Source of the DNA: Candidatus Gorgonimonas leptogorgiae
Lineage (GTDB): Bacteria > Pseudomonadota > Gammaproteobacteria > Pseudomonadales > Endozoicomonadaceae
Reading direction: 5' to 3'
Length of the DNA: 5,546 nucleotides
Assembly: GCA_929200515.1 (NCBI GenBank)
Contig: CAKNAD010000194.1
Location: forward strand, 1 to 5,546
Both the position numbers and the translations under genes were made by a program. The notes beneath the pieces are model-generated. The model was not told where the DNA came from. It saw nothing but the letters and a program-made list of their open reading frames with translations, and did no database searches. Numbering within the stretch: the first letter of the stretch is position 1; every line of letters begins with the position of its first letter. Positions 5,158 through 5,546 of the stretch are shown in pieces.

Positions 5158-5546
5158 TTAAATGTTAAAAGATAATTTTTTTTCTTCTACAGTTAAATAA
5201 CTATTCTTTACTAATTCATTGTACAGTACTAAGTTTTTGTTGCTAATTTCATAAAATAGCATTTTTTTTTGTTCTTGAGTCAATTTTTTACTTGTTGCTA
5301 TAACCTCGACGTATTCTGTAACTGTTTCCTTATGACCATTCTGTAATGCTATATATAACCCAGGATAACCATCTTCACTTTTAGCTTCAATAAGGTTTAA
5401 TTTTTGTTCCTTTGTAAATTGATCAGTATTTAAAATGGTTTTAATATATTCTTTAACTATTTCATCATGTCCATTCTGTAATGCGATATATAATCCAGGA
5501 TAACCATCTTCACTTTTAGCTTCAATAAGGTTTAATTTTTGTTCCT
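5158..5546 (-). CDS. ankyrin-like repeat protein, C-terminal 128 residues (5' end outside window)
   Basis: This frame is open from the right edge to the TAA at 5160-5158. It encodes two near-identical 45-residue units beginning EQKLNLIEAKSEDGYPG and continuing LYIALQNGH, and then a degenerate final 38 residues (EQKKMLFYEI to SFNI). The core D-G-x-P-G-L-Y-x-A-L-Q-N-G-H-x-E-x-V-x-E-Y is a variant of the ankyrin consensus D-G-x-T-P-L-H-x-A-A-x-x-G-H-x-E-I-V. It is lengthened from 33 to 45 residues by an insert of about 12 residues (NTDQFTKEQKLN region). I recall long ankyrin-like units with GLYxALQNGH in proteobacterial effector and insect-symbiont proteins. Such repeats form helix-turn-helix scaffolds that bind other proteins. 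The degenerate last unit looks like a normal C-terminal cap, so the 3' end appears intact. Any catalytic domain would lie upstream, outside the window. Confidence 0.8.
   Translation of the reverse strand, partial: EQKLNLIEAKSEDGYPGLYIALQNGHDEIVKEYIKTILNTDQFTKEQKLNLIEAKSEDGYPGLYIALQNGHKETVTEYVEVIATSKKLTQEQKKMLFYEISNKNLVLYNELVKNSYLTVEEKKLSFNI
5275..5546 (-). repeat. 135-bp tandem repeat units of the ankyrin-like gene
   Basis: Two full 135-bp units lie at 5544-5410 and 5409-5275. The segments 5341-5411 and 5476-5546 are 71 bp long and differ at only two positions, both synonymous (ATA/ATC Ile and GGG/GGA Gly). The other part of each unit is much more diverged, encoding HDEIVKEYIKTIL in one and HKETVTEYVEVIA in the other. 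More copies probably continue to the right. Confidence 0.9.

Noticed and set aside
5275..5546. 135-bp repeats as a CRISPR array
   Set aside because: The units are contiguous, in frame and encode ankyrin-like repeats; there is no short-repeat/unique-spacer alternation.

Overview
The window is very AT-rich (roughly a quarter to 30% G+C by eye). All recognisable genes lie on the minus strand, so transcription runs from the right edge to the left. The proteins look like factors that act inside a eukaryotic host cell: an ankyrin-like repeat protein, a SopB/IpgD-like (inositol-phosphate phosphatase family) protein, a WH2 actin-binding protein and a classical eukaryotic-type protein tyrosine phosphatase. 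This suggests an accessory region of an obligate or facultative intracellular bacterium. Legionellales-like (Rickettsiella, Berkiella) and rickettsial lineages both fit. No housekeeping gene is present, so I cannot place it more firmly.

Layout in transcription order, right to left. (1) 5158-5546: the 3' end of an ankyrin-like repeat gene with 45-residue repeats, cut by the window edge. (2) 2793-5075: a 760-residue protein. Its last ~200 residues align by eye with the SopB/IpgD phosphatase signature, but the catalytic loop reads C-E-N-G-L-S-K, with Lys where the family has its catalytic Arg. (3) 1877-2677: a 266-residue basic, proline-rich protein ending in a WH2/beta-thymosin-type actin-binding motif and a C-region-like helix, the arrangement of WASP-family nucleation-promoting factors. 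(4) 1617-1876: a 260-bp gap holding a block of clearly higher G+C (~40%) and a short hairpin. (5) 60-1616: a tyrosine phosphatase with a complete Cys-x5-Arg loop. Its N-terminal region carries a duplicated tyrosine motif (EPVYENL, then DPDYVNT) resembling EPIYA/SH2-binding effector motifs. (6) 1-54: a sequence resembling the end of an IS256-type insertion sequence, ending a few bases after the phosphatase stop codon.

Together the genes look like a small effector islet aimed at phosphotyrosine signalling, phosphoinositides and actin. Gaps of 82, 115 and 260 bp suggest the genes are transcribed separately rather than as a tight operon. No secretion-system gene is visible, so translocation is inferred only from domain content. 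The two most notable points are the SopB-like protein with an Arg-to-Lys change in its catalytic loop, and the fusion of candidate phosphotyrosine docking motifs to a tyrosine phosphatase, next to a WASP-like actin protein.
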